DNA of 64,000 nt. It comes from Streptomyces sp. GESEQ-35 (lineage in GTDB: Bacteria > Actinomycetota > Actinomycetes > Streptomycetales > Streptomycetaceae). Positions 34,037-43,076 of this stretch are shown here, piece after piece. The notes below the pieces were generated by a model. It searched no databases, was not told the origin of the DNA, and saw only the letters and a program-made list of their open reading frames with translations. How positions within the stretch are numbered: the first letter of the stretch is position 1; every line of letters starts with the position of its first letter. The position numbers and the translations under genes were made by a program. The stretch lies in the NCBI RefSeq assembly GCF_017948485.1, contig NZ_JAFFSX010000038.1:43029-107028 (forward strand). The letters are read 5' to 3'.

Positions 34037-34939
34037 ATGTCCGCAGACAAGGGCAGCTCTAAGGTGCTCACGCTCACAAAGAGCGAGGCAGTGCCCGAGG
34101 CGCACGCTGCGCTCGGCCCCATCGTCGAGGTTGAGGTCCTGGAGGCCACACCGGCCCCGGTGACCACCTCCTCGGAGACCATCGACACCCGCACCCTGTC
34201 CCGCTCCCTTTTCCTGCGGCTCGCCGCACTGGACGAGAACAGCCCCGAGCGCGCATACGTCCGGGACACCCTGATCGAGCTCAACCTCCCGCTCGTGCGG
34301 TACGCGGCGGCCCGCTTCCGCTCCCGCAACGAGCCGATGGAGGACATCGTCCAGGTCGGCACCATCGGCCTGATCAAGGCGATCGACCGCTTCGACTGCG
34401 AACGGGGCGTGGAATTCCCGACGTTCGCGATGCCGACGGTCGTCGGCGAGATCAAGCGGTTCTTCCGCGACACGTCCTGGTCGGTCCGGGTCCCGAGGCG
34501 TCTTCAGGAGCTGCGGCTCGCCCTCACCAAGGCCAGCGACGAGCTCTCCCAGAAGCTCGACCGCTCCCCGACGGTCGCCGAACTCGCCGTGGTCCTCGGC
34601 GTCTCCGAGGAGGACGTCGTCGACGGCCTCGCGGTCGGCAACGCCTACACGGCCTCCTCCCTCGACTCCCCGGCCCCCGAGGACGACGGCGGCGAGGGCT
34701 CCCTGGCGGACCGCCTCGGCTACGAGGACACCGCCCTGGAGGGCGTCGAGTACCGCGAGTCCCTCAAGCCCCTGCTCGCCAAGCTGCCGCCCCGCGAGCG
34801 GCAGATCATCATGCTGCGCTTCTTCGCCAACATGACCCAGTCGCAGATCGGCGAGGAGGTCGGCATCTCCCAGATGCACGTCTCCCGGCTGCTGACGAGG
34901 ACGCTGGCACAGCTGCGCGAGGGCCTCATCGCCGACTGA
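34037..34939 (+). CDS. sigN: RNA polymerase sigma factor SigN-like
   Basis: A 300-residue paralogue of SigF with the same regions: PLVRYAAARFRSRNEPMEDI, GTIGLIKAIDRFDCERGVEF, and region 4 MTQSQIGEEVGISQMHVSRL. Its N-terminus (MSADKGSSKVLTLTKSEAV) differs from SigF. From memory, SigN lies beside SigF in S. coelicolor and acts during aerial development. ATG 34037 has AAAGGGGG upstream. The name rests on synteny and similarity, not on a test. Confidence 0.8.
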   Translation: MSADKGSSKVLTLTKSEAVPEAHAALGPIVEVEVLEATPAPVTTSSETIDTRTLSRSLFLRLAALDENSPERAYVRDTLIELNLPLVRYAAARFRSRNEPMEDIVQVGTIGLIKAIDRFDCERGVEFPTFAMPTVVGEIKRFFRDTSWSVRVPRRLQELRLALTKASDELSQKLDRSPTVAELAVVLGVSEEDVVDGLAVGNAYTASSLDSPAPEDDGGEGSLADRLGYEDTALEGVEYRESLKPLLAKLPPRERQIIMLRFFANMTQSQIGEEVGISQMHVSRLLTRTLAQLREGLIAD

Positions 34940-34995
34940 CGCCCAAGGGCGTCGCGAGGCTTCCTATTTGACGGAGTGTCAGCCACCATGGCGCG

Positions 34996-35703
34996 ATGCT
35001 TCGATCGACGAGGGCGACATGGACACATGGCCGCCGGTGCGCCGCGATCGGCGCGTCGGCGGCCGTCGTCTGTCTGGGCGGGGTCCTGGCCGCATGCGGG
35101 GCCGGGGGCGGCGACGGGTACGTGGCGACCGGTTCGGCGCCTCAGGCCTCCGGTACGGCGGTGCAGCCGACCGGGGAGGTGAGCCTGGTGCCGCTCGACG
35201 TCGGGTCATCGGCACCACCCTCGATGCCGGCCGACTCGCAGGACGCAGACGGAGGTTCGAGCACCCCCTCGTCCCGGGAAAGGCCTACGCCGGACAGCCC
35301 GACCCCGTCCACCGAGACCGAGAACCGGGGCGCCACGTCCCCCCGTACCCCTTCGACCTCACCACCGTCATCCAGCGGCGGCACTCGTACGACCGCCCCC
35401 GCCGCGCTCGCCTGGTCCGAGCCGGAGCGGGAGGCCGCGGACGAGCGCTGGTGCGAGAAGGTGACGGTCGGCTTCCACAACTCCGGCGGAACCGCGGTGC
35501 GTTCGGGCACGGTGACCTTCGGGACGCACATCATCGGGGCACTCGGGATCGACTGGGGGACCGTCGAGTCGGCCGAGGAGCTTCCGGCGCCGGTCAGAGC
35601 CGGGGCGCGGAAGGAGAAGAGCTGGACGGTGTGCGTCGACGCGTGGCGGGTGCCGCTGGGCATGCACATCGAGACGCGGGACGTGTCCGTCCAGTGGAAG
35701 TAG
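34996..35703 (+). CDS. Secreted lipoprotein with Ser/Pro/Thr linker
   Basis: A 235-residue protein with an N-terminal hydrophobic stretch and lipobox VLAAC (Cys34). A disordered Ser/Thr/Pro-rich linker (about residues 50-130) follows, and then a beta-rich C-terminal domain with two Cys (RWCEKVTVGFHNSGG... WTVCVDAWRVP) likely joined by a disulfide. I do not recognise a named family. The C-terminal domain recalls cellulose-binding-like beta sandwiches but too weakly to assign. Confidence 0.75.
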   Translation: MLRSTRATWTHGRRCAAIGASAAVVCLGGVLAACGAGGGDGYVATGSAPQASGTAVQPTGEVSLVPLDVGSSAPPSMPADSQDADGGSSTPSSRERPTPDSPTPSTETENRGATSPRTPSTSPPSSSGGTRTTAPAALAWSEPEREAADERWCEKVTVGFHNSGGTAVRSGTVTFGTHIIGALGIDWGTVESAEELPAPVRAGARKEKSWTVCVDAWRVPLGMHIETRDVSVQWK

Positions 35704-35714
35704 TCGTGTCCTGA

Positions 35715-35909
35715 TTACTTGAGCGCGAGCCACGCGACGGCGGCCACGACGACCACCGCGACGACGACGCCGATGATCAGGCCGAGACGGGGGCCCGAGG
35801 AGGCCGCCGCCTGCTGCCGGCCCTGCGGGGCCTCGTCGACGAACGCGCGGAACATCTGGGTGTTGCCTGCGGGGTCCTGGTTGCCCTGGGGGCCCTGGGT
35901 GTTAGCCAT
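35715..35909 (-). CDS. Small tail-anchored membrane protein (64 aa)
   Basis: MANTQGPQGNQDPAGNTQMF starts a Gln/Gly-rich cytoplasmic part, and RLGLIIGVVVAVVVVAAVAW forms a single C-terminal helix. A small conserved Streptomyces membrane protein of unknown role. I chose ATG 35909. It is convergent with the lipoprotein gene. Confidence 0.75.
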   Translation of the reverse strand: MANTQGPQGNQDPAGNTQMFRAFVDEAPQGRQQAAASSGPRLGLIIGVVVAVVVVAAVAWLALK

Positions 35910-36074
35910 GTCCCGAGACACTAGCGAATCGAGGGTGACCGCCCAAGTGGGGGCCGCGCTCCCCGCACGGAACCTTTTCCACCTGCACATTTACAGCCGC
36001 AACCCTTGCCTTTGCCAAGTTTTTATGCCGGACCTACGCCATTTTATTTGCCTGCAACAACCATCATCTCTATG

Positions 36075-36089
36075 GTTGCCCTAAGCAAC
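36075..36089. promoter_or_regulatory. MarR operator candidate
   Basis: GTTGC-CCTAA-GCAAC, a perfect 5-bp inverted repeat, lies 16 bases before the MarR start codon. It is placed where an autorepressor would sit. Confidence 0.6.
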
Positions 36090-36105
36090 GAATACGGGAG
36101 GTGTG

Positions 36106-36615
36106 ATGGCCGAGCAGGCGCAGTACGAGGAGCTGGTGCGCCAGTTCAGTGCCTTCGGGGCCGTGAAGCGGGAGATGGGGCGGATTCTGCCGTCCGAGTG
36201 TCCCGGCGGTTCCGCCGCCGTACTGACACTGCTCGGACGCCACGGCGACATGCGCATGAGCAGGCTCGCGGAGCTGCTCGCCGTGGACATGTCGGTGACC
36301 AGCCGCCATGTCGCGCACGTAGCCGAGCGCGGCTGGATCGAGCGCTCCCCGGACCCGGCGGACAAGCGCTCCCGCATCCTGCGCCTCACCCCGGCCGGCC
36401 AGGCACAGCTCGACGAGCTGTCCCGGCGGACCACCGAGCTGCTCGCCGACCGTCTGCACGACTGGTCCGACGACGAGGTCGGCCAGCTCGTCCGGCTGAT
36501 GGCCCGGCTCAGGGACAGCTTCGGCGACTGCCGGCCCGTCCACCGGCCGCCGGCCCCGCCCGTGCTCGAAGAGACCACGCTCGAAGAGACCACCCGTACA
36601 CCCGCAAGCACATAA
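36106..36615 (+). CDS. MarR-family repressor of the MFS exporter
   Basis: A 169-residue winged-helix regulator with MRMSRLAELLAVDMSVTSRH as recognition region and RSPDPADKRSRILRLTPAGQ as wing. ATG 36106 has GGGAGG just upstream; GTG 36103 is also possible. It is followed 13 bases later by the MFS gene in the same direction, so it likely represses the operon from the GTTGC palindrome upstream. Confidence 0.9.
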   Translation: MAEQAQYEELVRQFSAFGAVKREMGRILPSECPGGSAAVLTLLGRHGDMRMSRLAELLAVDMSVTSRHVAHVAERGWIERSPDPADKRSRILRLTPAGQAQLDELSRRTTELLADRLHDWSDDEVGQLVRLMARLRDSFGDCRPVHRPPAPPVLEETTLEETTRTPAST

Positions 36616-36628
36616 GAAAAGGAAGCCC

Positions 36629-39133
36629 ATGGCAACGACCACACCAGCCGGTGTGCGGGCTCACGCCAAGCACGGGGGAGGCTCCCAAGGCTCCGCCGAC
36701 GGCGTCCAGATGACACACCGGCAGATCATGGAGGCGCTCTCCGGGCTGCTGCTCGGCATGTTCGTGGCGATCCTGTCGTCCACGATCGTGTCGAACGCCC
36801 TCCCGGAGATCATCGGCGACCTCGGCGGCGGCCAGTCCGCCTACACCTGGGTCGTCACCTCCACGCTGCTGGCCATGACGGCGGCCACTCCCCTGTGGGG
36901 CAAGCTCGCCGACCTCTACAACAAGAAGGCGCTCGTCCAGCTGGCGCTCGTCATCTACGTGTTGGGATCGGCCGCCGCCGGGCTGTCGCAGAACCCCGCC
37001 ATGCTGATCGCCTGCCGGGTCGTGCAGGGCATAGGCGTGGGCGGTCTGTCCGCCCTTGCCCAGATCGTGATGGCCGCGATGATCTCCCCGCGTGAGCGCG
37101 GGCGGTACTCCGGCTACCTCGGGGCCACGTTCGCGGTCGCGACCGTCGGCGGCCCGCTGCTCGGCGGCGTCATCACCGACACCTCCTTCCTGGGCTGGCG
37201 CTGGTGCTTCTACGTCGGCGTGCCCTTCGCCGTGATCGCGCTGATCGTGCTCCAGAAGACCCTGAAGCTGCCCGTCGTGAAGCGGGACGTCAAGGTCGAC
37301 TGGGCCGGCGCGTTCTTCATCTCCGCCGCGGTCTCGCTGCTGCTGGTCTGGGTCACCTTCGCCGGTGACAAGTACGAGTGGCTGTCCTGGCAGTCGTACG
37401 CGATGGTGGGCGGTTCCGTCCTCCTCGCGCTGATCTTCGTCTTCGTCGAGACCAAGGCCAGCGAGCCGATCATCCCGCTGCGGCTGTTCCGCAACCGGAC
37501 GATCACGCTGTCGTCGCTCGCCTCGATGTTCGTCGGTGTCGCGATGTTCTCCGGCACGGTGTTCTTCGCCCAGTACTTCCAGCTGGCCCGCGACGAGTCC
37601 CCCACCATGTCGGGTGTCCTGACGATCCCGATGATCGGCGGCCTGTTCGTCTCCTCCACCGTCTCCGGGCAGCTCATCACCAAGACCGGCCGCTGGAAGG
37701 CCTGGCTGGTCGGCGGCGGTGTGCTGATCACCGCGGGCCTGGGCCTGCTGAGCACCATCCGCTACGACACGGACTACTGGAAGACCGCCGTCTTCATGGC
37801 GCTGCTGGGTCTCGGCATCGGCATGATGATGCAGAACCTGGTGCTCTCCACGCAGAACCAGGTCGACCCAAAGGACCTCGGCGCGGCCAGCTCCACGGTC
37901 ACCTTCTTCCGGTCCCTCGGCGGTGCGATGGGCGTCTCGGCGCTCGGCGCCGTCCTGGCCAACCGGATCACCGACTACAGCCAGGACGGCCTCGCCGACC
38001 TCGGCCCCAAGTACGCCTCCGCGGCGGGTTCGGCCTCCACCGACTCCATCCCGGACATGGACGCGCTGCCCGCGCCGCTGCGCACGGTCCTGGAGAGCGC
38101 GTACGGCCACGGCATCGCGGACGTCTTCCTGATCGCCGCCGCCATGGCCCTGCTCGCCTTCCTCATCACCCTGTTCATCAAGGAGGTCCCGCTGAAGACC
38201 AAGGGCGCGATGGCGCAGTCGGCCGACACGGAGGAGACCCCGGCCGCGGCGGCGGCACCGGTTGGAGAGAAGGCCCCGAGCTGGGCCGTCGCCGCGGACA
38301 CCGAGGCCGGTCCCGAGGGCACCCAGAAGCTCGCGGCCGTCGCCACGGTGGCTCCTCCCCAGGAGGGTTCCGGCGGCATCCCGGTCCGCGGCCACGTCCG
38401 CGGCACCGAGAGCGCGCCCGTCCCGCAGGCCGCCGTCACGCTGATCTCCCTCGCCGGGCGCCAGCTGGGCCGCTCGGTCGCGCAGGGCGACGGCTCCTAC
38501 GCGGTGGACGCGCCGGGCACGGGTTCGTACGTCCTGATCGCCTCCGCCGACGGGTTCCAGCCGCAGGCGTCCACGATCGTGGTGAACGGCGAGCCGCTGT
38601 CGTACGACATCCTGCTCAGCGGCACCAGCGGACTGAACGGTGTGGTGCGGGCCGCCGGGACCACGCTGCCCGTCAAGGACGCCATGGTGATCGTCACCGA
38701 TGTGCGCGGGGATCTGCTGGCCACCCAGGCCACCGGTGAGCAGGGCGAGTTCGCCTTCGCCGAGCTGGTGCCGGGTGCCGTGACCGTCGCGGTGAACGCC
38801 GCCGGATACCGGCCGCGCGCCCTGCCCGTCGAGGTGGGCGGCACCGGGGTCACCCGGATCGAGGTCGACCTCGACTCGGGCGCCCAGGTCCAGGGTGTCG
38901 TACGGGCGCCGCACGGTCCGCTGGCCGACGCCCGGGTGACGCTGGTCGACGCGGCCGGCAACGTGGTCGGCACGGCCACGACCGGCGCGGACGGGGCGTA
39001 CGCCTTCACCGACCTCGACGGCGGCGAGTACACCGTCATCGCGACGGGCTACCCGCCGGTGGCGACCGCGCTGACCGTCACCGGGCGCGGAGCCGACGCC
39101 CACGACATCGAACTCGCCCACCCGGGCGAGTAG
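36629..39133 (+). CDS. DHA2 MFS exporter fused to three CarboxypepD_reg-like domains
   Basis: An 834-residue protein. Residues about 30-525 form a 14-helix EmrB/QacA exporter (SSTIVSNALPEIIGDLGGG; LWGKLADLYNKKAL as motif A). Residues about 584-828 hold three tandem carboxypeptidase-regulatory/Cna-B-like beta-sandwich repeats (PVRGHVRGTESAPVPQAAVT; GVVRAPHGPLADARVTLVD). With 14 helices and an inside N-terminus, the tail should be cytoplasmic, which is odd for this fold. It is controlled by the preceding MarR gene, and the YceI protein downstream has the same fold type. Confidence 0.9.
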   Translation: MATTTPAGVRAHAKHGGGSQGSADGVQMTHRQIMEALSGLLLGMFVAILSSTIVSNALPEIIGDLGGGQSAYTWVVTSTLLAMTAATPLWGKLADLYNKKALVQLALVIYVLGSAAAGLSQNPAMLIACRVVQGIGVGGLSALAQIVMAAMISPRERGRYSGYLGATFAVATVGGPLLGGVITDTSFLGWRWCFYVGVPFAVIALIVLQKTLKLPVVKRDVKVDWAGAFFISAAVSLLLVWVTFAGDKYEWLSWQSYAMVGGSVLLALIFVFVETKASEPIIPLRLFRNRTITLSSLASMFVGVAMFSGTVFFAQYFQLARDESPTMSGVLTIPMIGGLFVSSTVSGQLITKTGRWKAWLVGGGVLITAGLGLLSTIRYDTDYWKTAVFMALLGLGIGMMMQNLVLSTQNQVDPKDLGAASSTVTFFRSLGGAMGVSALGAVLANRITDYSQDGLADLGPKYASAAGSASTDSIPDMDALPAPLRTVLESAYGHGIADVFLIAAAMALLAFLITLFIKEVPLKTKGAMAQSADTEETPAAAAAPVGEKAPSWAVAADTEAGPEGTQKLAAVATVAPPQEGSGGIPVRGHVRGTESAPVPQAAVTLISLAGRQLGRSVAQGDGSYAVDAPGTGSYVLIASADGFQPQASTIVVNGEPLSYDILLSGTSGLNGVVRAAGTTLPVKDAMVIVTDVRGDLLATQATGEQGEFAFAELVPGAVTVAVNAAGYRPRALPVEVGGTGVTRIEVDLDSGAQVQGVVRAPHGPLADARVTLVDAAGNVVGTATTGADGAYAFTDLDGGEYTVIATGYPPVATALTVTGRGADAHDIELAHPGE

Positions 39134-39140
39134 GTGAACC

Positions 39141-39195
39141 CCGGCCCGTGACGGGCGCACGCTCTGAGCGGAGGTGCGCGTTCGTCACGGGCCGG
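39141..39195. terminator. Long intercistronic hairpin between MFS and YceI genes
   Basis: CCGGCCCGTGACG (39141-39153) pairs with 39183-39195, and an inner GCGCAC/GTGCGC stem (39155-39160, 39174-39179) extends it. It could terminate or attenuate transcription between the exporter and the YceI gene. Confidence 0.6.
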
Positions 39196-39227
39196 TTGTC
39201 TGCACAACCAGTTTGGGAGATCACGGG

Positions 39228-40049
39228 ATGGGACTGACCGCGAAGATCCGTACGCGGGACGGATGGGCCGTGTCGCACGCGGTCGTCACGGTGACCGACA
39301 TGACCGGTGCGCAGGTGGTGCGCGCGGAGGCGGACAGTGAGGGCGTCGTCCGGGACACGACGGCGCTGGCGCCGGGTGCGTACACCGTCATCGTCACGGC
39401 CGTCGGCTACGCCCCCACCGCTTCGAGCGCCATCGTCACGGCGAGCGGCCGGGCCGAGGTCGGCACGGTGACGCTGGCGAGGCAGGGCGGCACCGAGCTG
39501 CCGCCGCCCGGCCCGTGGACCATCGACCCGGCGCACTCCTCCATCGGCGCCGTCGCCCAGCACCTGGGGATCTCCAGCGTGCACGGCCGGTTCACCCAGT
39601 TCGCGGGCACGATCGAGCTCGCGCCCGACGACGTCACCAAGTCCCGGGTGGAGGCGGTGATCCGGGCCGCCTCCATCGACACGGGGAACGCCATGCGGGA
39701 CGGGCATCTGAAGTCCGCGGACTTCCTGGACGTGGAGACGTACCCCGAGATCACCTACCGTTCGACGGGCCTGTCCATCGCCGGTTCCGACCGCTGGACG
39801 GTCCACGGCGAGCTGCGCCTGCACGGTGTCGTACGCCCCGTCGACCTCGACCTCGCCTACCTCGGCACCGGCGCGGACCCCTGGGGCGGCACCCGCGCGG
39901 CCTTCCGGGCCACAACACGGCTACAGCGCGAGGACTTCGCCATGTACTACAACGAGGTACTCCAGGCGGGCATCGCAGCGGTCGGCACAACGCTGAAGGT
40001 GGAACTGGACATCCAGGCAGTACAGGGCGAGTTCCTCCCCCAGGCGTAA
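39228..40049 (+). CDS. YceI-family protein with N-terminal CarboxypepD_reg-like domain
   Basis: A 273-residue protein. Residues 1-85 (MGLTAKIRTRDGWAVSHAVV ... PGAYTVIVTAVGYAPT) are a single beta-sandwich domain of the kind repeated in the exporter upstream. Residues about 95-270 are a YceI lipocalin-like barrel (GPWTIDPAHSSIGAVAQHLG ... YPEITYRSTGL), a fold that binds isoprenoids and other amphiphiles. No signal peptide is present, so it should be cytoplasmic. Its place suggests it hands a lipid-like ligand to the exporter. Confidence 0.88.
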   Translation: MGLTAKIRTRDGWAVSHAVVTVTDMTGAQVVRAEADSEGVVRDTTALAPGAYTVIVTAVGYAPTASSAIVTASGRAEVGTVTLARQGGTELPPPGPWTIDPAHSSIGAVAQHLGISSVHGRFTQFAGTIELAPDDVTKSRVEAVIRAASIDTGNAMRDGHLKSADFLDVETYPEITYRSTGLSIAGSDRWTVHGELRLHGVVRPVDLDLAYLGTGADPWGGTRAAFRATTRLQREDFAMYYNEVLQAGIAAVGTTLKVELDIQAVQGEFLPQA

Positions 40050-40071
40050 GCACCCCGAAGGGGCACGGTTC

Positions 40072-40150
40072 GGCAGCGCCCCAAAGGGGCGCGGGGAACT
40101 GCGCGACCAGCCACGACGGACCCGCAGCCGAAGCACCTGCCGACCAGCGG
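40072..40150 (+). repeat. GGGGCGCGGGGAACTGCGCGA-type intergenic repeat, copy 2
   Basis: The hairpin GCGCCCCAAAGGGGCGC is followed by GGGGAACTGCGCGACCAG, then CCACGACGG and CCCGCAGCCG. The core is shared with the stretch inside the penicillin acylase gene and with the copy near 41480. It lies between the YceI and oxidoreductase genes. Confidence 0.8.
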
Positions 40151-40168
40151 AGCGCCTACGCTGGCGTC

Positions 40169-40648
40169 ATGGCACCGAACATCGCGACCAACACCGCCGT
40201 ATCTCTGGCAGACCTCCTCGAGTTCGTACGACCCCGCCACCGCGCCATCCTGCTGACCCGCCGGGCCGACGGCAGCCCCCAGGCCTCCCCGCTGGCCTGC
40301 GGCGTCGACGACTCGGGCAGGATCGTCGTCTCCACCTACCCCGAGCGAGCCAAGACCCGCAACGCCAAGCGGGACACGCGGGTCAGCCTGCTCGTGCTGA
40401 GCGACGACTGGAACGGGCCCTGGGTCCAGGTCGACGGCACCGCCGAGGTGATCGACTCCCCCGAATCCGTCGAGCCGCTCGTCGAGTACTACCGCAACAT
40501 CGCCGGTGAGCACCCGGACTGGGACGAGTACCGGCAGGCCATGGTCAAGCAGGGCAAGTCGATCATCCGGGTCACACCGGAGCGGTGGGGGCCGGTTGCC
40601 ACCGGCGGTTTTCCGGCGCGATTGGCTTCGCCGGACCCTGACGCCTAA
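40169..40648 (+). CDS. PPOX-class F420-dependent oxidoreductase-like protein
   Basis: A 159-residue split-barrel flavin/F420 protein. It reads RPRHRAILLTRRADGSPQAS, then RIVVSTYPERAKTRNAKRDT and PWVQVDGTAEVID, as in PPOX-class F420-dependent enzymes. It probably reduces or binds F420H2-linked substrates. ATG 40169. It converges with the TetR gene and overlaps it by four bases at the stops. Confidence 0.88.
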   Translation: MAPNIATNTAVSLADLLEFVRPRHRAILLTRRADGSPQASPLACGVDDSGRIVVSTYPERAKTRNAKRDTRVSLLVLSDDWNGPWVQVDGTAEVIDSPESVEPLVEYYRNIAGEHPDWDEYRQAMVKQGKSIIRVTPERWGPVATGGFPARLASPDPDA

Positions 40649-41439
40649 TTGCTCGGGACATCCGGTGGTTGTGTGTGCCCCGCGTTCTTCACCATCGCCT
40701 CGATCCCCGCGATCAGCAGCTCCAGCGCGAAGTCGAAGTCCCGCTCCCGCATCTCCTCGACGGTGTCACCGCCACGGGCCGCCATGATGTCCTCGGACTC
40801 CTGGATCACCTCGGCGGCCTCCGGGGCCTGTGTGACCGCGCTCATCGCGTGCCGGAAGTAGTCGTCCTGGGTCATGCCGGCATCCGCGCAGCGGGCGATG
40901 AAGTGGCCCTCGATCGTGCCGTAGCCGTACACGAACTGGAAGACGGCCGAGATGGCCCCGGTCAGTCCCTGCGTCGGCAGCCCGGTCCGGCGGATGACAC
41001 GCTGGACGACGCGGGAGAAGGACAGCGAGTTGGGGCCGATGTTCAGGAATGTCCCGGCGAGCGGCGACAGCCAAGGGTGACGCACCAGCAGTCCCCGGTA
41101 CTCCCGGGCCAGCGTCCGCAGCTGGTCGCGCCAGTCCTCGCCCTCGGCCTCCGGGTCGGGCAGCCGCAGCTCACCGAAGGCGGCGTCCAGGGCGAGTTCG
41201 AGGAGGTCGTCCTTGGTGTCGACGTACCAGTACACGGACATCGCCGTGACATTCAGCTCCCCGGCCAGCCGCCGCATGGAGAACTTGCCCAGCCCTTCGG
41301 CATCCAGCAGCCGAACAGTGACAGCAGTGATCCGCTCCCGGTCGAGCCCCGACGGCTGCCCGCCGCCCCGCCCGCCACGGCGCGCTTTCCCTTCCAGCCA
41401 GACACTGGTCCGCGCCGCACGCTGGGCTGCCCTGACCAT
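40645..41439 (-). CDS. TetR-family repressor with TetR_C domain
   Basis: A 264-residue repressor of the tetracycline-type subfamily. The HTH KFSMRRLAGELNVTAMSVYW and YVDTKDDLLELALDAAF lie around residues 55-90, followed by a large TetR_C domain. A basic tail of about 30 residues precedes the HTH. ATG 41439. It lies downstream of the DHA2 exporter on the same strand and probably controls it through the palindrome at 43077. Confidence 0.88.
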   Translation of the reverse strand: MVRAAQRAARTSVWLEGKARRGGRGGGQPSGLDRERITAVTVRLLDAEGLGKFSMRRLAGELNVTAMSVYWYVDTKDDLLELALDAAFGELRLPDPEAEGEDWRDQLRTLAREYRGLLVRHPWLSPLAGTFLNIGPNSLSFSRVVQRVIRRTGLPTQGLTGAISAVFQFVYGYGTIEGHFIARCADAGMTQDDYFRHAMSAVTQAPEAAEVIQESEDIMAARGGDTVEEMRERDFDFALELLIAGIEAMVKNAGHTQPPDVPSN

Positions 41440-41479
41440 GGCGCACCTTCCTAGACGTTCCTTAGTGCCGGTGATGCTA

Positions 41480-41545
41480 GGCGCCCCTTCAGGGGCGCGG
41501 GGAACTGCGCGATCAACCACAACGAACCCGCAGCCGCAAGACGCC
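41480..41545 (+). repeat. GGGGCGCGGGGAACTGCGCGA-type intergenic repeat, copy 3
   Basis: Hairpin GCGCCCCTTCAGGGGCGC, then GGGGAACTGCGCGATCAA, CCACAACG and CCCGCAGCCGC. It lies between tetR and the 3' end of the exporter gene. Confidence 0.8.
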
Positions 41546-41558
41546 AGAACCTCCCGAG

Positions 41559-43073
41559 CTAGTGGGCGACCACCACCTCCGAGTCTGCCCGCTCCGCCCT
41601 GCGCAACAACGCCGCCGCGACCACCCCACCCAGCAACACAGCCAAGGCCCCGACCAACTGACTGGTCTCCAGCCCAGAAGAAAACGCATCCGTAATACGT
41701 TCCCTCTCCTCCCCGGACCCCGCCGAAGCCAACGCCGCAGGCAAAGACGCCGCCGCCACCGGAATCAACGCAGCGAACCGCGAGTTGAGCACGGCCCCGA
41801 GCACAGCCACCCCCAGCCCGTTCCCGAACTCCGCGAGCGTGCCGTTGATCCCCGCACCGACTCCCGCCTTCTCCCGAGGAATCGCACTCATGATGGCGTG
41901 CGCCATCGCGGGGTTGGCCACAGCACACCCCGCCCCGATCAGCAGCAACCCCAGCAACGTCCCGGCATAACCGCCGGAGGCCAGCGTGGCGATGGACACC
42001 AGCCCCGCCGACATCAGCACCATGCCCAGCAGGACGGACACCGGCGTCCCCAGCTTCGTCGTCCACTTCGCCGACAGCCCGGAGAAGTTCAGCGCCACCA
42101 CGGACAGCGCGAGCGGCGCCGTACGAAGGCCGGCCTCCAACGCGTCGTAACCCAGCACGAACTGGAGATGCTGCGTCAGCAGGAACAGCGCCCCGCCCAT
42201 ACCGAAGGTGATCAGCACCGCCCCCGCGACCGCACCGGTGAAGCGCTGGTCCCGGAAGAAGTGCATGTCGAGCATCGGATACGGAATCCGGCTCTCCCAG
42301 TACGCGAACACCCCCAGCACGACCACCGCGAGCGCGCCCGTGCCGAGCACCCGCCCCGACGTCCATCCGTGCTCGGGCCCGGAGATGATGGCGAACACCA
42401 GCGAGGACATGCCGATCGTGGACAGCAGCGCGCCCAGCAGGTCGGGGCGGTCTCCCCGGCCCGGGGGTCCGGGGGGTGTCCCCCGGGAAAATACAGCCTT
42501 GGACTCGGGGACCAGAGCGATCACGGCCACCAGGCCCAGCGCCGCGACCGGCAGGTTGATCAGGAAGATCGCGCCCCACCAGAAGTGGTTCAGCATGAAC
42601 CCGCCCAGCAGCGGCCCCACGGCGAAGCCGAGCGCGTTGACGGCGCTCCAGATGCCGATCGCCTTGGGGTGCTCCTCCGGCGCGAAGATCTGCATGGCCA
42701 CGGCGAGCGTCGTGGTCAGCAGCAGCGCACCGCCCACGCCCATTCCGGCCCGCGCCGCGATCAACTGCCCGGTGGAATCGGCGAGTCCGGCCGCCAGCGA
42801 GCCGATGCCGAACAGAACCAGACCCGCGATCAGCATCTTCTTGCGGCCGTAGCGGTCGGCCACGCTGCCCGCGGTCAGCAGCAGGCCCGACTGCACCAGC
42901 GAGTACGCGTTGATCATCCACTGGATGTCGGAGGTGGCGGCGTCCAGCTCCTCGGTGAGCGAGGGGATCGCCACGTTCAGCACGGTGTTGTCGAGCAGCA
43001 CGGTGAGCTGGGCGAGGCAGATGACGCCGAGGATCAGCCAACGCTGGGGATGGCCCTGGGGGGACGTGGTCAT
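41559..43073 (-). CDS. DHA2 (EmrB/QacA) MFS multidrug exporter
   Basis: A 504-residue, 14-helix drug:proton antiporter. LLDNTVLNVAIPSLTEEL lies in helix 1, VADRYGRKKMLIAG is motif A, and WSAVNALGFAVGPLLGG lies in the antiporter motif C region. I chose ATG 43073 over GTG 43082. No Shine-Dalgarno separates this ATG from a promoter-like palindrome, so translation may be leaderless. It is probably regulated by the TetR encoded downstream. Confidence 0.92.
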   Translation of the reverse strand: MTTSPQGHPQRWLILGVICLAQLTVLLDNTVLNVAIPSLTEELDAATSDIQWMINAYSLVQSGLLLTAGSVADRYGRKKMLIAGLVLFGIGSLAAGLADSTGQLIAARAGMGVGGALLLTTTLAVAMQIFAPEEHPKAIGIWSAVNALGFAVGPLLGGFMLNHFWWGAIFLINLPVAALGLVAVIALVPESKAVFSRGTPPGPPGRGDRPDLLGALLSTIGMSSLVFAIISGPEHGWTSGRVLGTGALAVVVLGVFAYWESRIPYPMLDMHFFRDQRFTGAVAGAVLITFGMGGALFLLTQHLQFVLGYDALEAGLRTAPLALSVVALNFSGLSAKWTTKLGTPVSVLLGMVLMSAGLVSIATLASGGYAGTLLGLLLIGAGCAVANPAMAHAIMSAIPREKAGVGAGINGTLAEFGNGLGVAVLGAVLNSRFAALIPVAAASLPAALASAGSGEERERITDAFSSGLETSQLVGALAVLLGGVVAAALLRRAERADSEVVVAH

Positions 43074-43076
43074 GCT

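Noticed and set aside
36509..39160. 883-codon open frame antisense to the MFS fusion gene
   Set aside because: Gly/Arg/Asp-rich composition with no domain; a shadow of the plus-strand codon pattern.
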